Counted from the stretch's first letter, positions 26,842 through 39,137 are shown. The stretch is DNA of 64,000 bases from Cupriavidus sp. AU9028 (GCF_019795295.1 NZ_JAIMCG010000004.1:186001-250000), one strand, 5' to 3'. Translations and numbers: made by a program. Notes: a model not told the origin generated them from the sequence alone.

Positions 26842-27672
26842 TTACAACTTCAGCCGCTGCCAGATGGCCTTGGTCGCGCCAGCCGCGTTGAGCGTATAGA
26901 AATGCAGGCCCGGCACGCCGCCAGCCAGCAATCGGTCGCACAGCGCCGTCACCACGTCCAGCCCGAAGGCGCGGATCGATTCGCGGTCGTCGCCGAACGC
27001 TTCCAGCCGTTTGGCAACCCAGCGCGGCACTTCGGCGCCGCACATCTCCGAGAAGCGCATCAGCTGCGTGTAGTTGGTGATCGGCATGATGCCGGGCACG
27101 ATCGGCACCTCGACGCCCAGTGCGCGCGCATCGTCGACGAAGCGGAAATAGGCGTCGGCGTTGTAGAAGTACTGCGTGATCGCCGAGTCGGCGCCCGCCC
27201 TCACCTTGCGGGCGAAGCTCTCCAGATCGTGGCGCGGCGAGCGCGCCTGCGGATGGCATTCCGGATAGGCCGCCACCTCGATCTGGAACCAGTCGCCGGT
27301 TTCCGCGCGGATGAACTCGACTAGCTCGTTGGCGTAGCGGAATTCGCCGATCTCGCCCATGCCCGACGGCATGTCGCCACGCAGCGCCACGATATGGCGG
27401 ATGCCGTTGTCGCGATAGGTGGACAGGATCTGGCGGATGCTGTCGCGGGTCGAGCCGACGCAGGACAGGTGCGGCGCCGCCTCGATGCCGTCGCGCTGAA
27501 TCTCCAGCACGGCGTCCAGCGTGCCCTGCTGGGTGGTACCGCCCGCGCCGAAAGTGACGGAAATGTATTTGGGCCCGAGCGCGGCCAGCTGGGCCCGGGT
27601 GTTGCGCAGTTTCTCCCGGCCCTCGTCCGTCTTGGGCGGGAAGAATTCGAAGCTGTAGTAGCGGTCTTGCAT
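26842..27672 (-). CDS. metF: 5,10-methylenetetrahydrofolate reductase
   Basis: A 276-residue MetF beginning MQDRYYSFEFFPPKTDEGRE, with ISVTFGAGGTTQ, HIVALRGDMP and the C-terminal LHFYTLNAAGAT. It reduces methylene-THF to methyl-THF for methionine synthase, using FAD and NADH. The ATG at 27672 starts the family N-terminus; a TTG 11 codons upstream is the only longer option. A strong hairpin sits in the spacer just before it. It is the third gene of an ahcY-holin-metF run whose leader holds a SAH riboswitch, so SAH may induce it together with ahcY. Confidence 0.96.
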   Translation of the reverse strand: MQDRYYSFEFFPPKTDEGREKLRNTRAQLAALGPKYISVTFGAGGTTQQGTLDAVLEIQRDGIEAAPHLSCVGSTRDSIRQILSTYRDNGIRHIVALRGDMPSGMGEIGEFRYANELVEFIRAETGDWFQIEVAAYPECHPQARSPRHDLESFARKVRAGADSAITQYFYNADAYFRFVDDARALGVEVPIVPGIMPITNYTQLMRFSEMCGAEVPRWVAKRLEAFGDDRESIRAFGLDVVTALCDRLLAGGVPGLHFYTLNAAGATKAIWQRLKL

Positions 27673-27680
27673 GATGGAGG

Positions 27681-27703
27681 GGCGCCGCGCATTGCGCGGC
27701 GCC
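27681..27703. promoter_or_regulatory. Strong perfect hairpin in the metF leader
   Basis: GGCGCCGCGC-ATT-GCGCGGCGCC is a perfect 10-bp palindrome with a 3-base loop in the 53-bp gap between the holin-family gene and metF. It has no T-tract. It could stabilise an mRNA end or set metF translation relative to ahcY. Confidence 0.6.
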
Positions 27704-27725
27704 AAGGCAAAGGGGAGCCGCGCCG

Positions 27726-28079
27726 TCAGGCCGCTTCGCGGTCGCGCAGCAGCAGGCCGGCCAGCAGGGTCGAGATCACGCTGTACAGCAGCGAACCGAG
27801 CAGCGCCGTCCAGAAGCCCGACACGGTAAAGCCCGACAGCAGATTGCCGACGAACAGGAACAGCAGCGCGTTGATCACGAAGATGAACAGTCCGAGCGTC
27901 ACCAACGTGACCGGCAGGGTAAGCAGCACCAGGATCGGCCGGATCAGCGTATTGATGATCGCCAGCACCGCCGCCGCCACCATCGCCGAGCCAAAGCCCC
28001 GCACCTCGATGCCGTCAACGATCGCGCTGATCAGGAACAGCGTCAGCGCGTTGATGATCCAAACCGCGAGCAGTCTCAT
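27726..28079 (-). CDS. Phage holin family 4 (DUF/COG1950) membrane protein
   Basis: A 117-residue protein with about four transmembrane helices: LLAVWIINALTLFLISAIV, AMVAAAVLAIINTLIRPILV, TLGLFIFVINALLFLFVG and FWTALLGSLLYSVISTLLAG. The loop IVDGIEVRGF and the TLIRPILVLLTLPVT stretch are typical of Phage_holin_4_2 family proteins, which are chromosomal and not phage genes. It sits between ahcY and metF on the same strand, a conserved order in Betaproteobacteria. Function unknown; a link to methyl metabolism is only positional. Confidence 0.88.
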   Translation of the reverse strand: MRLLAVWIINALTLFLISAIVDGIEVRGFGSAMVAAAVLAIINTLIRPILVLLTLPVTLVTLGLFIFVINALLFLFVGNLLSGFTVSGFWTALLGSLLYSVISTLLAGLLLRDREAA

Positions 28080-28121
28080 GGGTACTCCTTGAGGGTGAAC
28101 GGCAGTACAGCGATCGGTGTG

Positions 28122-28163
28122 CCCCCTCTCCCACGTGCGGGAGAGGGCCGGGGAGAGGGAAGC
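28122..28163. repeat. GC-rich palindromic intergenic repeat inside the ahcY run
   Basis: CCCCTCTCCCACGTGCGGGAGAGGG-type arms lie between ahcY (stop 28171) and the holin-family gene. Its hairpin may reduce read-through from ahcY to the genes that follow. Confidence 0.7.
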
Positions 28164-28170
28164 GGACCGA

Positions 28171-29589
<1,419 letters not shown>

Positions 29590-29682
29590 GTTTCACTCCG
29601 TCGCAGAGTGTGGACGCCGATGACGAGGGGACTGCGGGAAGAGGCGGCGCGGCAGTACCGCGCGCGGACAGGTCGACTCGCC

Positions 29683-29699
29683 ACCGTGCGAACCACGGT
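29683..29699 (-). promoter_or_regulatory. Hairpin downstream of the SAH aptamer
   Basis: ACCGTG-GTTCG-CACGGT forms a 6-bp stem between the aptamer and the ahcY start. It could be part of the expression platform. Confidence 0.4.
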
Positions 29700-29722
29700 T
29701 CAGCGAGCGCCGTTGAAGACAT

Positions 29723-29788
29723 TCCGAGCCTGGCGGATGGCAGAATGCAGGGTTGCGCCCGCGCCGTCCGTTGCAACGCTCCTCGGAG
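29723..29788 (-). promoter_or_regulatory. SAH riboswitch controlling ahcY
   Basis: The minus strand carries CCGAGGAGCGTTGCAACGG at the 5' side and GCCAGGCTCGGA at the 3' side. These match the SAH aptamer core, and UCCGAG pairs with CUCGGA to close helix P1. A TACAAT -10 element (29795-29800) lies 7 bases before the aptamer. SAH riboswitches are known before ahcY and metF in Burkholderiales and Pseudomonas, where SAH binding raises expression. Confidence 0.92.
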
Positions 29789-29794
29789 TGGCGG

Positions 29795-29800
29795 TATTGT
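29795..29800 (-). promoter_or_regulatory. -10 element of the ahcY promoter
   Basis: TACAAT on the minus strand ends 7 bases before the SAH aptamer, so transcription should begin at the first aptamer base. Confidence 0.6.
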
Positions 29801-29885
29801 ACCTGCCCTGCGTGACGCCGGTGCGCCGCACTGGAATTCTTTTTGGCGGCACCGCCCCACCGTGGCGACCGCCTTTCAACCCCCT

Positions 29886-30722
<837 letters not shown>

Positions 30723-30758
30723 TTGTCAGGCGTTCGCGCTGCCAGGGAAGCCCGCTTG

Positions 30759-30877
30759 CCCTCTCCCCCGGCCCCTCTCCCGCAAGCGGGCGAGGGGAGC
30801 AAACCGCCGGGCTGGGTTGGGGGGGTCGTTGTTCTCCCCTCTCCCGCCCTTGCGGGAGAGGGGCCGGGGGAGAGGGA
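30759..30877. repeat. Two GC-rich palindromic intergenic repeats
   Basis: Copies at 30759-30800 and 30834-30877, in inverted order, fill the gap between thiD (stop 30722) and the convergent thioesterase gene (stop 30916). They probably serve as bidirectional transcript ends. Confidence 0.75.
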
Positions 30878-30915
30878 AATGCGCGCCTCCCCCCGACACC
30901 GCCAACGAAAGCCCG

Positions 30916-31368
30916 TCAGTTCCCGCCAGCTGCCAGCGGCACCAGCTTGAACGCCGCCCGCGCCACGCAAACGACATTGCCGGACGCGTCCTTTACCTCG
31001 CCTTCGCAGAAGGCGATCCGCGCCCCACGCCGCATGCAGCGCGCTTCCAGGGTCAGTTCGCCCCGCGCCGCCGCCAGGAAATGCGTCGACATATCGATGG
31101 TGATCACCCCGGTCTCGAGCGGCGCATGCGAGCGCGCCGCACCGCTCAGGGTGAAGTCCAGCACCGCCATCAGCGTGCCGCCGTGCACGTCGCCACGGCT
31201 GTTGACCAGCGCCGGATGCGACGGCAGCCGGGTGCGGCACAAGCCCTCTTCGATGTGAACGGGCTGCAGGCCCAGGTGCCGCATCAGCGGAACGTCGATA
31301 CCGAAATACGGCCGCTCGGCCGTGCCCGGCGCGACCGGGACGATTTGCGCACTGCTTTCCAAAACCAC
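30916..31368 (-). CDS. PaaI-type hotdog thioesterase
   Basis: A 150-residue single-hotdog protein. It has the 4HBT core SRGDVHGGTLMAVLDFTLSGAAR, with the catalytic Asp expected in the HGGTLMAVLD helix, followed by TIDMSTHFLAAARGELTLEARC and RIAFCEGEVKDASGNVV. It probably hydrolyses an acyl-CoA thioester in the cytoplasm. It stands alone between thiD and the thi operon; the acyl group is unknown. Confidence 0.88.
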   Translation of the reverse strand: MVLESSAQIVPVAPGTAERPYFGIDVPLMRHLGLQPVHIEEGLCRTRLPSHPALVNSRGDVHGGTLMAVLDFTLSGAARSHAPLETGVITIDMSTHFLAAARGELTLEARCMRRGARIAFCEGEVKDASGNVVCVARAAFKLVPLAAGGN

Positions 31369-31532
31369 TTCCTTAGTCGAGTTCGATCAGGACCCGGCGG
31401 TCGCCGGCGGGCTCGCCGCTGGCGCCGGGATGGCGGGACGATAGCCAGAACCCGTCCCGTACCTGGATAGGGGCAAAGCGGCATCGCCGGCCGCAATGGT
31501 AGCGCTAACTTGCCCGCTGCCGCAGGAAACGC

Positions 31533-31589
31533 GATTGGAACCGGTACGGGATTTCAACCATGAGTTGAAATCTGGCACCGGATTCAATC
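31533..31589. repeat. Two-tier inverted repeat at the end of the thi operon
   Basis: An inner perfect 9-bp palindrome GATTTCAAC-CATGA-GTTGAAATC (31550-31572) is nested in an outer imperfect pair: GATTGGAACCGGTAC (31533-31547) and GGCACCGGATTCAATC (31574-31589). The right end overlaps the thiE stop codon. It would fold into a long hairpin in RNA from either strand, so it may terminate the thi transcript or be a small mobile repeat. Confidence 0.75.
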
Positions 31590-32760
31590 AGGCAGGGCCC
31601 GGAGTACCACCCTTCTCGAACGCCGCCATCAGCCGCTCCACCGCCGCCGGCACATCGGCCGCCTCGGTGATCGCGCGCACGACGGCCGCGCTGCCGACCC
31701 CCGCCGCCAGCACCTGCGGCAGATTGCCGGCGTCGACGCCGCCGATGCCGACCAGCGCCGGTACCTGCTCGCGCATCAGCCGGGCATAGGCGTAGAAGCG
31801 GCCCAGCCCCTGCGGCTGGGTCGGCATGACCTTGGTGGTAGTGGGGAAGATCGCGCCGAGCGCCAGATAGCTGGGCCGCAGCGGCGCCACGCGCAGCATC
31901 TCGGCGTAGCCGTGGGTGGAGACGCCCAGCCGCAGCCCGGAGGCGCGCAACGCATCGAGGTCCGCCTCGTCCAGGTCCTCCTGGCCAAGATGGATGCCGT
32001 AGATGCCGCTCGCCGCGCTGTCGCCACCGTGCGACGCGTGATAGTCCAGCGCCGCGCGCCAGTGGTCATTGATGAAGAGCCGGCTGCGGCTGCCGCGCGC
32101 CGCCTCGGCAGAGCGGGCGATCTGGTCGGCGACCGCGGTCGGATCGCTCGACTTGAAGCGCAGCTGCAGCGTGGGGACGCCCAGCGGCACCAGCCGTTCG
32201 ATCCAGTCGGCGGTGGGCACCACGGCGTACAGGCCGAGGTCGGGCGGGCAGGGGACGAACGGCGCGACCGTCTGCCCCGGAGGCACCAGCGCGGCCTGGC
32301 GTACCTGCGGGAAGCGAGCGAACCGATCGGGCCAGTCCAGCGAACCCGGCTGCCACGCGCGCGCCAGGCACAGGGCGTCATGGGCAGGGAAATGCAGGCC
32401 CAGACAGGCCAGCAGCACCGCGACGAATTGCGGTCCGTGCGCGGCATCGCTATCCGCCTGCACGCTGAACACCCACGTTCCCATCGGCGAGCGCACCGTA
32501 TCGATCCAGCAATCGCCTTCCCGGCTGGTTTCGATGCCGACGGCACCCATGGCGGACGCCTGCTCGATGGCTGCCGCCGCAGCCGGGCCGTCGCTGAACA
32601 GCACCGCATCGGGCTCGACCGCGTCGGCGGGCAACTGCGCGCCGTCCAGCCGCCATGCCCGCCGCGGCGTGTCGTCCGCGCCGAAGGTGGCGGCGTGGCG
32701 CGCGAGCACCGCCTGGTGCAGGGATTCGTCCGCCGGCATCGCACTCGTTGTCGAACTCAT
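31588..32760 (-). CDS. thiE: Thiamine-phosphate synthase with long N-terminal extension
   Basis: A 390-residue protein; ThiE alone is usually about 210. The ThiE barrel occupies roughly residues 185-380: LGLYAVVPTADWIERLV, TLQLRFKSSDPTAV, FINDHWRAALDYHA, GIHLGQEDL, LRLGVSTHGYAE and YLALGAIFPTTTK. The first 180 residues are not a known ThiE part; the block GPQFVAVLLACLGLHFPAHDAL loosely recalls the end of a ThiD-like kinase but lacks its catalytic loop. The start ATG overlaps the thiG stop (ATGA). It couples HMP-PP and thiazole phosphate to make thiamin phosphate and is the last gene of the TPP-regulated operon. Confidence 0.92.
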   Translation of the reverse strand: MSSTTSAMPADESLHQAVLARHAATFGADDTPRRAWRLDGAQLPADAVEPDAVLFSDGPAAAAAIEQASAMGAVGIETSREGDCWIDTVRSPMGTWVFSVQADSDAAHGPQFVAVLLACLGLHFPAHDALCLARAWQPGSLDWPDRFARFPQVRQAALVPPGQTVAPFVPCPPDLGLYAVVPTADWIERLVPLGVPTLQLRFKSSDPTAVADQIARSAEAARGSRSRLFINDHWRAALDYHASHGGDSAASGIYGIHLGQEDLDEADLDALRASGLRLGVSTHGYAEMLRVAPLRPSYLALGAIFPTTTKVMPTQPQGLGRFYAYARLMREQVPALVGIGGVDAGNLPQVLAAGVGSAAVVRAITEAADVPAAVERLMAAFEKGGTPGPA

Positions 32761-33599
32761 GCCTTGCTCCCTTCGCCGTGCCAGAACGGCATGCCGACCA
32801 CCGGCGTGCTGGCCTGCGCCAGCTCTCGCTCCGGCATGGCGCCCGCCAGATACGCGGCGCGGCCGGCCTGCACGGCGAGGGCGAACGCGCGCGCCATCTC
32901 GATCGGGTAGGCGGCCTGCGCGACCGCGGTATTGAGCAGCACCGCGTCGTAGCCCCACTCCAGCACCTGGGTGGCATGCGAAGGCAAACCCAGTCCCGCA
33001 TCGACGATCAGCGGCGTGTCGGGCAGCCGCTCGCGCAGCACCCGCATCGCATACGGGTTGACAGCCCCCTTGCCGGTGCCGATCGGCGCCGCCCACGGCA
33101 TCAGCGCCTGGCAACCGACGTCCAGCAGGCGCCGGCACAGCACCAGGTCCTCGGTGCAGTACGGCAGCACCTTGAAGCCCTCCCGAATCAGCGTCTCGGC
33201 GACGGCCGGCATGTTCAGCGTATCGGGCTGCAGGGTGTAGTCGTCACCGATCAGTTCAAGCTTGATCCAGTCGGTCTCGAAGACCTCCCGCGCCATCATC
33301 GCCGTGGTGATCGCCTCCTGTGCCGAGTGACAGCCAGCGGTGTTGGGCAGCACCGGCACCTGCATCGACTTGAGCAGTTGCCAGAAGGCCTGTCCGCCCT
33401 CGCCTTCGCCCACGGCGCCCTGGCGGCGCAGCGCCACGGTCAGCATCGCCGGTTGCGAGGCTTGCACGGCGGCCTGCAGCGTCGCCGGGGACGGATAGCG
33501 GGCAGTGCCCAGCAGCAGACGCGATTGGAACGCTTCGCCGTACAGCATCAGGGGATCGTGCGCCGCGCCCGTTTGCGCGCCGTATCGAGTGTCGGTCAT
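32757..33599 (-). CDS. thiG: Thiazole synthase
   Basis: A 280-residue ThiG. Blocks are GEAFQSRLLLGTARYPS, LPNTAGCHSAQEAITTA, WIKLELIGDDYTLQPD, the PWAAPIGTGKG phosphate site, and VDAGLGLPSHATQVLEWGYDAVLLNTAVA. The active-site Lys lies in the WIKLELIGD strand. It assembles thiazole phosphate from DXP, ThiS-thiocarboxylate and the glycine imine made by ThiO. It lies 4 bp from thiS and overlaps thiE. Confidence 0.97.
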   Translation of the reverse strand: MTDTRYGAQTGAAHDPLMLYGEAFQSRLLLGTARYPSPATLQAAVQASQPAMLTVALRRQGAVGEGEGGQAFWQLLKSMQVPVLPNTAGCHSAQEAITTAMMAREVFETDWIKLELIGDDYTLQPDTLNMPAVAETLIREGFKVLPYCTEDLVLCRRLLDVGCQALMPWAAPIGTGKGAVNPYAMRVLRERLPDTPLIVDAGLGLPSHATQVLEWGYDAVLLNTAVAQAAYPIEMARAFALAVQAGRAAYLAGAMPERELAQASTPVVGMPFWHGEGSKA

Positions 33600-33603
33600 C
33601 GCC

Positions 33604-33801
33604 TCAGCCTCCCGTCACCGGTTGCACGAGATCGATCCGATCGCCCGGCGACAGCCTGGTCTGGGCATGCGCGGACTTCGGCACGAACTGGCCATTGAGC
33701 GCCGCCGCGAACGGCGGCGCGATATCGGACGCCGACACCGCATCGGCCATCGTGGCGGATGCAGGCACGGTCAGCGGCCTTCCATTGAGCAGGATTTCCA
33801 T
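33604..33801 (-). CDS. thiS: Sulfur carrier protein ThiS
   Basis: A 65-residue beta-grasp protein. It starts MEILLNGRPLTVPAS and ends DLVQPVTGG, with the C-terminal Gly-Gly that is adenylated and turned into the thiocarboxylate. It donates sulfur to ThiG. The short spacings to thiO and thiG mark it as part of the operon. Confidence 0.96.
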   Translation of the reverse strand: MEILLNGRPLTVPASATMADAVSASDIAPPFAAALNGQFVPKSAHAQTRLSPGDRIDLVQPVTGG

Positions 33802-33822
33802 TGTCGAACCGTCAGAAAACGT

Positions 33823-35010
33823 TCAGCGCAGCACCGCTGCGCCGTGGACCGCGGCGATCATACCCGGCCACTGGCTGGCCGCCGGTACGGCTTCGGGCGC
33901 AGTCATGCCAGCCATCATCGCCTCGACCACCTCGCAGGCAGCCGCGACGACCGCCGGCGCAATCAGGAAGCCATGCCGGTACAGCCCGTTGACCCGCACC
34001 ACCCGCGCGTCGGCATCGACGCGCACGGCAGGCAGATGATCGGGGCGCGTGGGCCGGCGCTGCACGTTCAGCTCCAGCACGCGGGCCTCGCCGAAGGCCG
34101 GATGCAGCGAGTAGGCGGCCGACAGCAGTTCGAGCGCCGAGCGCACGCTCATCGGCGAATCGTCCTCGCTTTCCAGCTCGGTCGCGCCGATGACGAAGAG
34201 GTTGCCCGGCTTGGGGGCGATGTAGATCGGATAGCGCGGATGCAGCAGCCGCACCGGCCGATGCAGTCGCACCTCCGGCGCATGCACGCGCACCACCTCG
34301 CCGCGCAGGCCACGCAGACCCGGCATCGCGCCGCGCTGCCCGGTGCCGCCCTCGGCCGGCCACGCCGCGCGCGCGCCCAGGCCCCGGCAGTCCAGCACCA
34401 CGTGGGCCTCGATGCCAAGACCGGGCAGGTCGGCGGCATCGACCGCGCCGGCATTCCACACGCAGTGGGCACCCGCTTCGACCGCGCCGGCCAACAGCGT
34501 GCGCAGCACGCCGCGGTTGTCCAGCTGCCCTTCGCCCGCCAGCCAGAGCCCCTGCTGGAAGCGGCCGTCAAGCGCCGGCTCCAGCTCGGCCACGCCGCGC
34601 GCGTCGATCGCGCGCAGGCGCTCGGCCACCAGTTCGGGGGGCGACACCGCCCGGATGCGGCTGGTGAACAGCGGCATTTCCGCGCGGTCCTGCGCATGCC
34701 AGACGACAAGCGTGCCGTCCTGCTGGAAAAACACCGGCTGCCGCGTCTGCGGATCGGCCGGCAGCGCCTGCACCCAGTCGCGCCACAGCGCGACGCTGGC
34801 CAGACCAAGCTCGACGATGCGGCGCTCGCTGATGGCCGATTCCGCCAGCGGCGCCAGCATGGCCGCTGCCACATGCGCGGCAGCGCCAGCGCCGTCCGGC
34901 CCGTCCCGTTCCACCATGGCTACGCGCCGGCCGGACGAGGCCAGGCGCCATGCGGCGATCCGGCCCGCCAGGCCCGCCCCGAGGATGGCGACATCAAACT
35001 GCATCTTCAT
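33823..35010 (-). CDS. thiO: FAD-dependent glycine oxidase ThiO
   Basis: A 395-residue D-amino-acid-oxidase-type flavoprotein. The FAD-binding motif is VAILGAGLAGRIAAWRLASS near residue 7. Later blocks are LVVWHAQDRAEM, HVVLDCRGLGARAAWP, RGEVVRVHAPEV, PRYPIYIAPKPGNLFVIGATE and VNGLYRHGFLIAPAVV. ThiO oxidises glycine to the imine needed by ThiG in aerobic bacteria. The ATG at 35010 places the FAD motif at the N-terminus. It is 95 bp downstream of thiC. Confidence 0.93.
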   Translation of the reverse strand: MKMQFDVAILGAGLAGRIAAWRLASSGRRVAMVERDGPDGAGAAAHVAAAMLAPLAESAISERRIVELGLASVALWRDWVQALPADPQTRQPVFFQQDGTLVVWHAQDRAEMPLFTSRIRAVSPPELVAERLRAIDARGVAELEPALDGRFQQGLWLAGEGQLDNRGVLRTLLAGAVEAGAHCVWNAGAVDAADLPGLGIEAHVVLDCRGLGARAAWPAEGGTGQRGAMPGLRGLRGEVVRVHAPEVRLHRPVRLLHPRYPIYIAPKPGNLFVIGATELESEDDSPMSVRSALELLSAAYSLHPAFGEARVLELNVQRRPTRPDHLPAVRVDADARVVRVNGLYRHGFLIAPAVVAAACEVVEAMMAGMTAPEAVPAASQWPGMIAAVHGAAVLR

Positions 35011-35078
35011 GGGTATCGATTGTGCCAGCTTGGCCGGCATGCCGCCGAAATCGAGGGAATCCGCGCAAATCCATGGGA

Positions 35079-35099
35079 CCGCCCCGGCGAGCGGGGCGG
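35079..35099 (-). promoter_or_regulatory. GC hairpin between thiC and thiO
   Basis: CCGCCCCG-GCGAG-CGGGGCGG forms an 8-bp stem 7 bp beyond the thiC stop, without a T-tract. It may protect the thiC mRNA end or attenuate downstream thi genes. Confidence 0.4.
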
Positions 35100-35105
35100 G
35101 CGTCT

Positions 35106-37112
<2,007 letters not shown>

Positions 37113-37120
37113 TCATCGTG

Positions 37121-37212
37121 AAACTTCCCACGCCGGTACTAACCGGATCGGGTTCGAAGGGACTCTCTCAGCCGCACGGCCCATCCGTACGGCACCCCTG
37201 TTTCATCCAACG
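37121..37212 (-). promoter_or_regulatory. TPP riboswitch (THI element) of thiC
   Basis: The minus strand reads CAGGGGTGCC, then GGCTGAGAGAGTCCCTTCGA and ACCCGATCCGGTTAGTACCG, ending GCGTGGGAAG. These are the conserved THI-box blocks CUGAGA, GAACC-GAU and the GGGAAG end. TPP binding is expected to shut off the thi operon. Confidence 0.97.
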
Positions 37213-37398
37213 GGGGGAATTTAAGCACAGGCAGACAGCAGGCGCCAGCCTTGTTTTGCACCGGGCCGCCGCACGCAAGTGCGCCGGGATTCCCTCGGCG
37301 CACTTGCGCGGCCTCGCCTACCATGGAGCAACAAGCCCGCAAGGGGCATCGACCAGAACGCGGCCGCCACCGCCAGGACCGCCACGGAGACAGACGCC

Positions 37399-39063
37399 AT
37401 GCTCAGCAGCATCGCCACGCACCGCGTGTTCAATCAGGTTCCGGACCTTGCCAACCACAACCTCTTCGGCATCGATGCGGCACTGGCGGCCACGCTGGAG
37501 CGGCTCGGCGGCGGCTGGCATGCCGGCGCGCTGCACGAGTTCGGCGCGGCGCTCGGTGCGCCGGAAGTACAGGAATGGGCCGCCCAGGCCAACCGGCTCA
37601 CGCCCGAGCTGCATACCCACAGCCGCACCGGCGAGCGCATCGACCAGGTCCGCTTCGACCCGGCCTGGCATTCGCTGCTGTCGCTGCTGCGCAGCCAGCA
37701 GCTGCAGGCCCTGCCGTTCGCGCAGCCTAAGCCCGGCGCATGGGTGGCACGCACCGCCGGGTATTACCTGCAGGCCCAGGTCGAATCGGGATCGCTGTGC
37801 CCGGCCACCATGACGTTTGCCAGTATCCCCGTGCTGATGAAGGAGCCGGACCTGTTCGCGCCGTTGCGCAGCCGGCTCTATGCCCCGGTGCACGACCCTC
37901 GCGACCTGCCGTGGCGCGACAAGCAGGCGGTACTGATCGGCATGGGCATGACGGAGAAACAGGGCGGCTCGGACGTGCGGGCCAATACGACGGTGGCCAC
38001 GCCAGCCGCCGGCGAGGGGCGCGGCGCGCAGTACGCGCTGACCGGCCACAAGTGGTTCTTCTCCGCGCCGATGTGCGATGCCCATCTGGTGGTGGCCCGG
38101 ATGGAGCGCGAGGACGGCCCGCTGTCGTGCTTCTTCGTGCCGCGCTTTCGCGACGACGGCAGCCACAATGCGGTGCAGATCCAGCGCCTGAAGGACAAGG
38201 TGGGCAACCGCTCCAATGCCAGCAGCGAGGTCGAGTTCCGCGAGGCCACCGGCATCCTGATCGGCGAGGAGGGCCGCGGCATCCCGACCATCATCGAGAT
38301 GGCCAACCATACCCGCCTGGACTGCGTGATCGGCAGCGCGGGCCTGTTGCGGGCAGCGCTGGTCCAGGCCATCCATCACACCCGTCACCGCAGCGCCTTC
38401 GGCCGGCTGCTGGCGGACCAGCCGCTGATGCGCAACGTGCTGGCCGATCTCGCGCTGGAGAGCGAGGCGGCGATGCTGCTGATGATGACCCTCGGCCATG
38501 CCTTCGAGCAGGCCGGCAGCGACCCGCTCGCCAACGCCTGGAAGCGCATCGTCACTCCGGCCGCCAAGTTCTGGGTCTGCAAGCGAACCATCGAGGCCAC
38601 GGGCGAAGCAATGGAAGTCTGGGGCGGCAACGGCTATGTCGAGGACAGCCCGATGGCACGCTACTACCGCGAGGCGCCGGTCAATTCGATCTGGGAAGGC
38701 TCGGGCAACATCATGTGCCTGGACGTGTTGCGGGCGATCCAGCGCCAGCCCGATGACGCCATGCGGCTGCTGGAGGATATCGACCGCCGCTCGGGCGGCC
38801 TTGCCCCGGTGCGGGCGCGGCTGGCCGCGCTGCGGCAGATGCTGGCCGGGACGCCCGACAGGCTCGAAGCGTCGGCACGCCGCTTCTCGCAGGAACTGGT
38901 GCTGTGCGCGCAGGCGGCGCTGATGCTCGCCCACGCCGACGAGGAAGCGGCGCAGCTCTTCGTCGCCAGCCGGCTCGCGAGCGACCACGGCCGGGTGTTC
39001 GGCACGCTGGACGCCGATCCGGTCCGGCTCGGCCGGCTGATCGAGCGGGCCTGGCCAACCTGA
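37399..39063 (+). CDS. aidB: AidB-like acyl-CoA dehydrogenase family protein
   Basis: A 554-residue flavoprotein, longer than ordinary acyl-CoA dehydrogenases and matching AidB. Blocks are NQVPDLANHNLF, GMGMTEKQGGSDVRANTT, GHKWFFSAPMCDAHLVVA, NHTRLDCVIGSAGLLR and NSIWEGSGNIMCLDVLRA. E. coli AidB binds DNA and is part of the response to alkylation damage; catalytic role is debated. A GGAGA site precedes the ATG at 37399. It is divergent from the thiC leader and followed by an intergenic palindrome. Confidence 0.9.
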   Translation: MLSSIATHRVFNQVPDLANHNLFGIDAALAATLERLGGGWHAGALHEFGAALGAPEVQEWAAQANRLTPELHTHSRTGERIDQVRFDPAWHSLLSLLRSQQLQALPFAQPKPGAWVARTAGYYLQAQVESGSLCPATMTFASIPVLMKEPDLFAPLRSRLYAPVHDPRDLPWRDKQAVLIGMGMTEKQGGSDVRANTTVATPAAGEGRGAQYALTGHKWFFSAPMCDAHLVVARMEREDGPLSCFFVPRFRDDGSHNAVQIQRLKDKVGNRSNASSEVEFREATGILIGEEGRGIPTIIEMANHTRLDCVIGSAGLLRAALVQAIHHTRHRSAFGRLLADQPLMRNVLADLALESEAAMLLMMTLGHAFEQAGSDPLANAWKRIVTPAAKFWVCKRTIEATGEAMEVWGGNGYVEDSPMARYYREAPVNSIWEGSGNIMCLDVLRAIQRQPDDAMRLLEDIDRRSGGLAPVRARLAALRQMLAGTPDRLEASARRFSQELVLCAQAALMLAHADEEAAQLFVASRLASDHGRVFGTLDADPVRLGRLIERAWPT

Positions 39064-39073
39064 TCGCCGTTTG

Positions 39074-39117
39074 CTCCCCTCGCCCGCCCCGCGGGAGAGG
39101 GGCCGGGGGAGAGGGCC
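39074..39117. repeat. GC-rich palindromic intergenic repeat
   Basis: One CCCCTCGCCCGC...GCGGGAGAGGGGCC copy lies between the convergent aidB-like gene and kdoO and probably ends both transcripts. Confidence 0.75.
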
Positions 39118-39137
39118 AGCGAGCGCCGACCGCCGGC

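Noticed and set aside
27726-28079. Prophage remnant suggested by the holin-family name
   Set aside because: Holin family 4_2 proteins are ordinary chromosomal membrane proteins; no other phage gene is near and the order is conserved with ahcY and metF.
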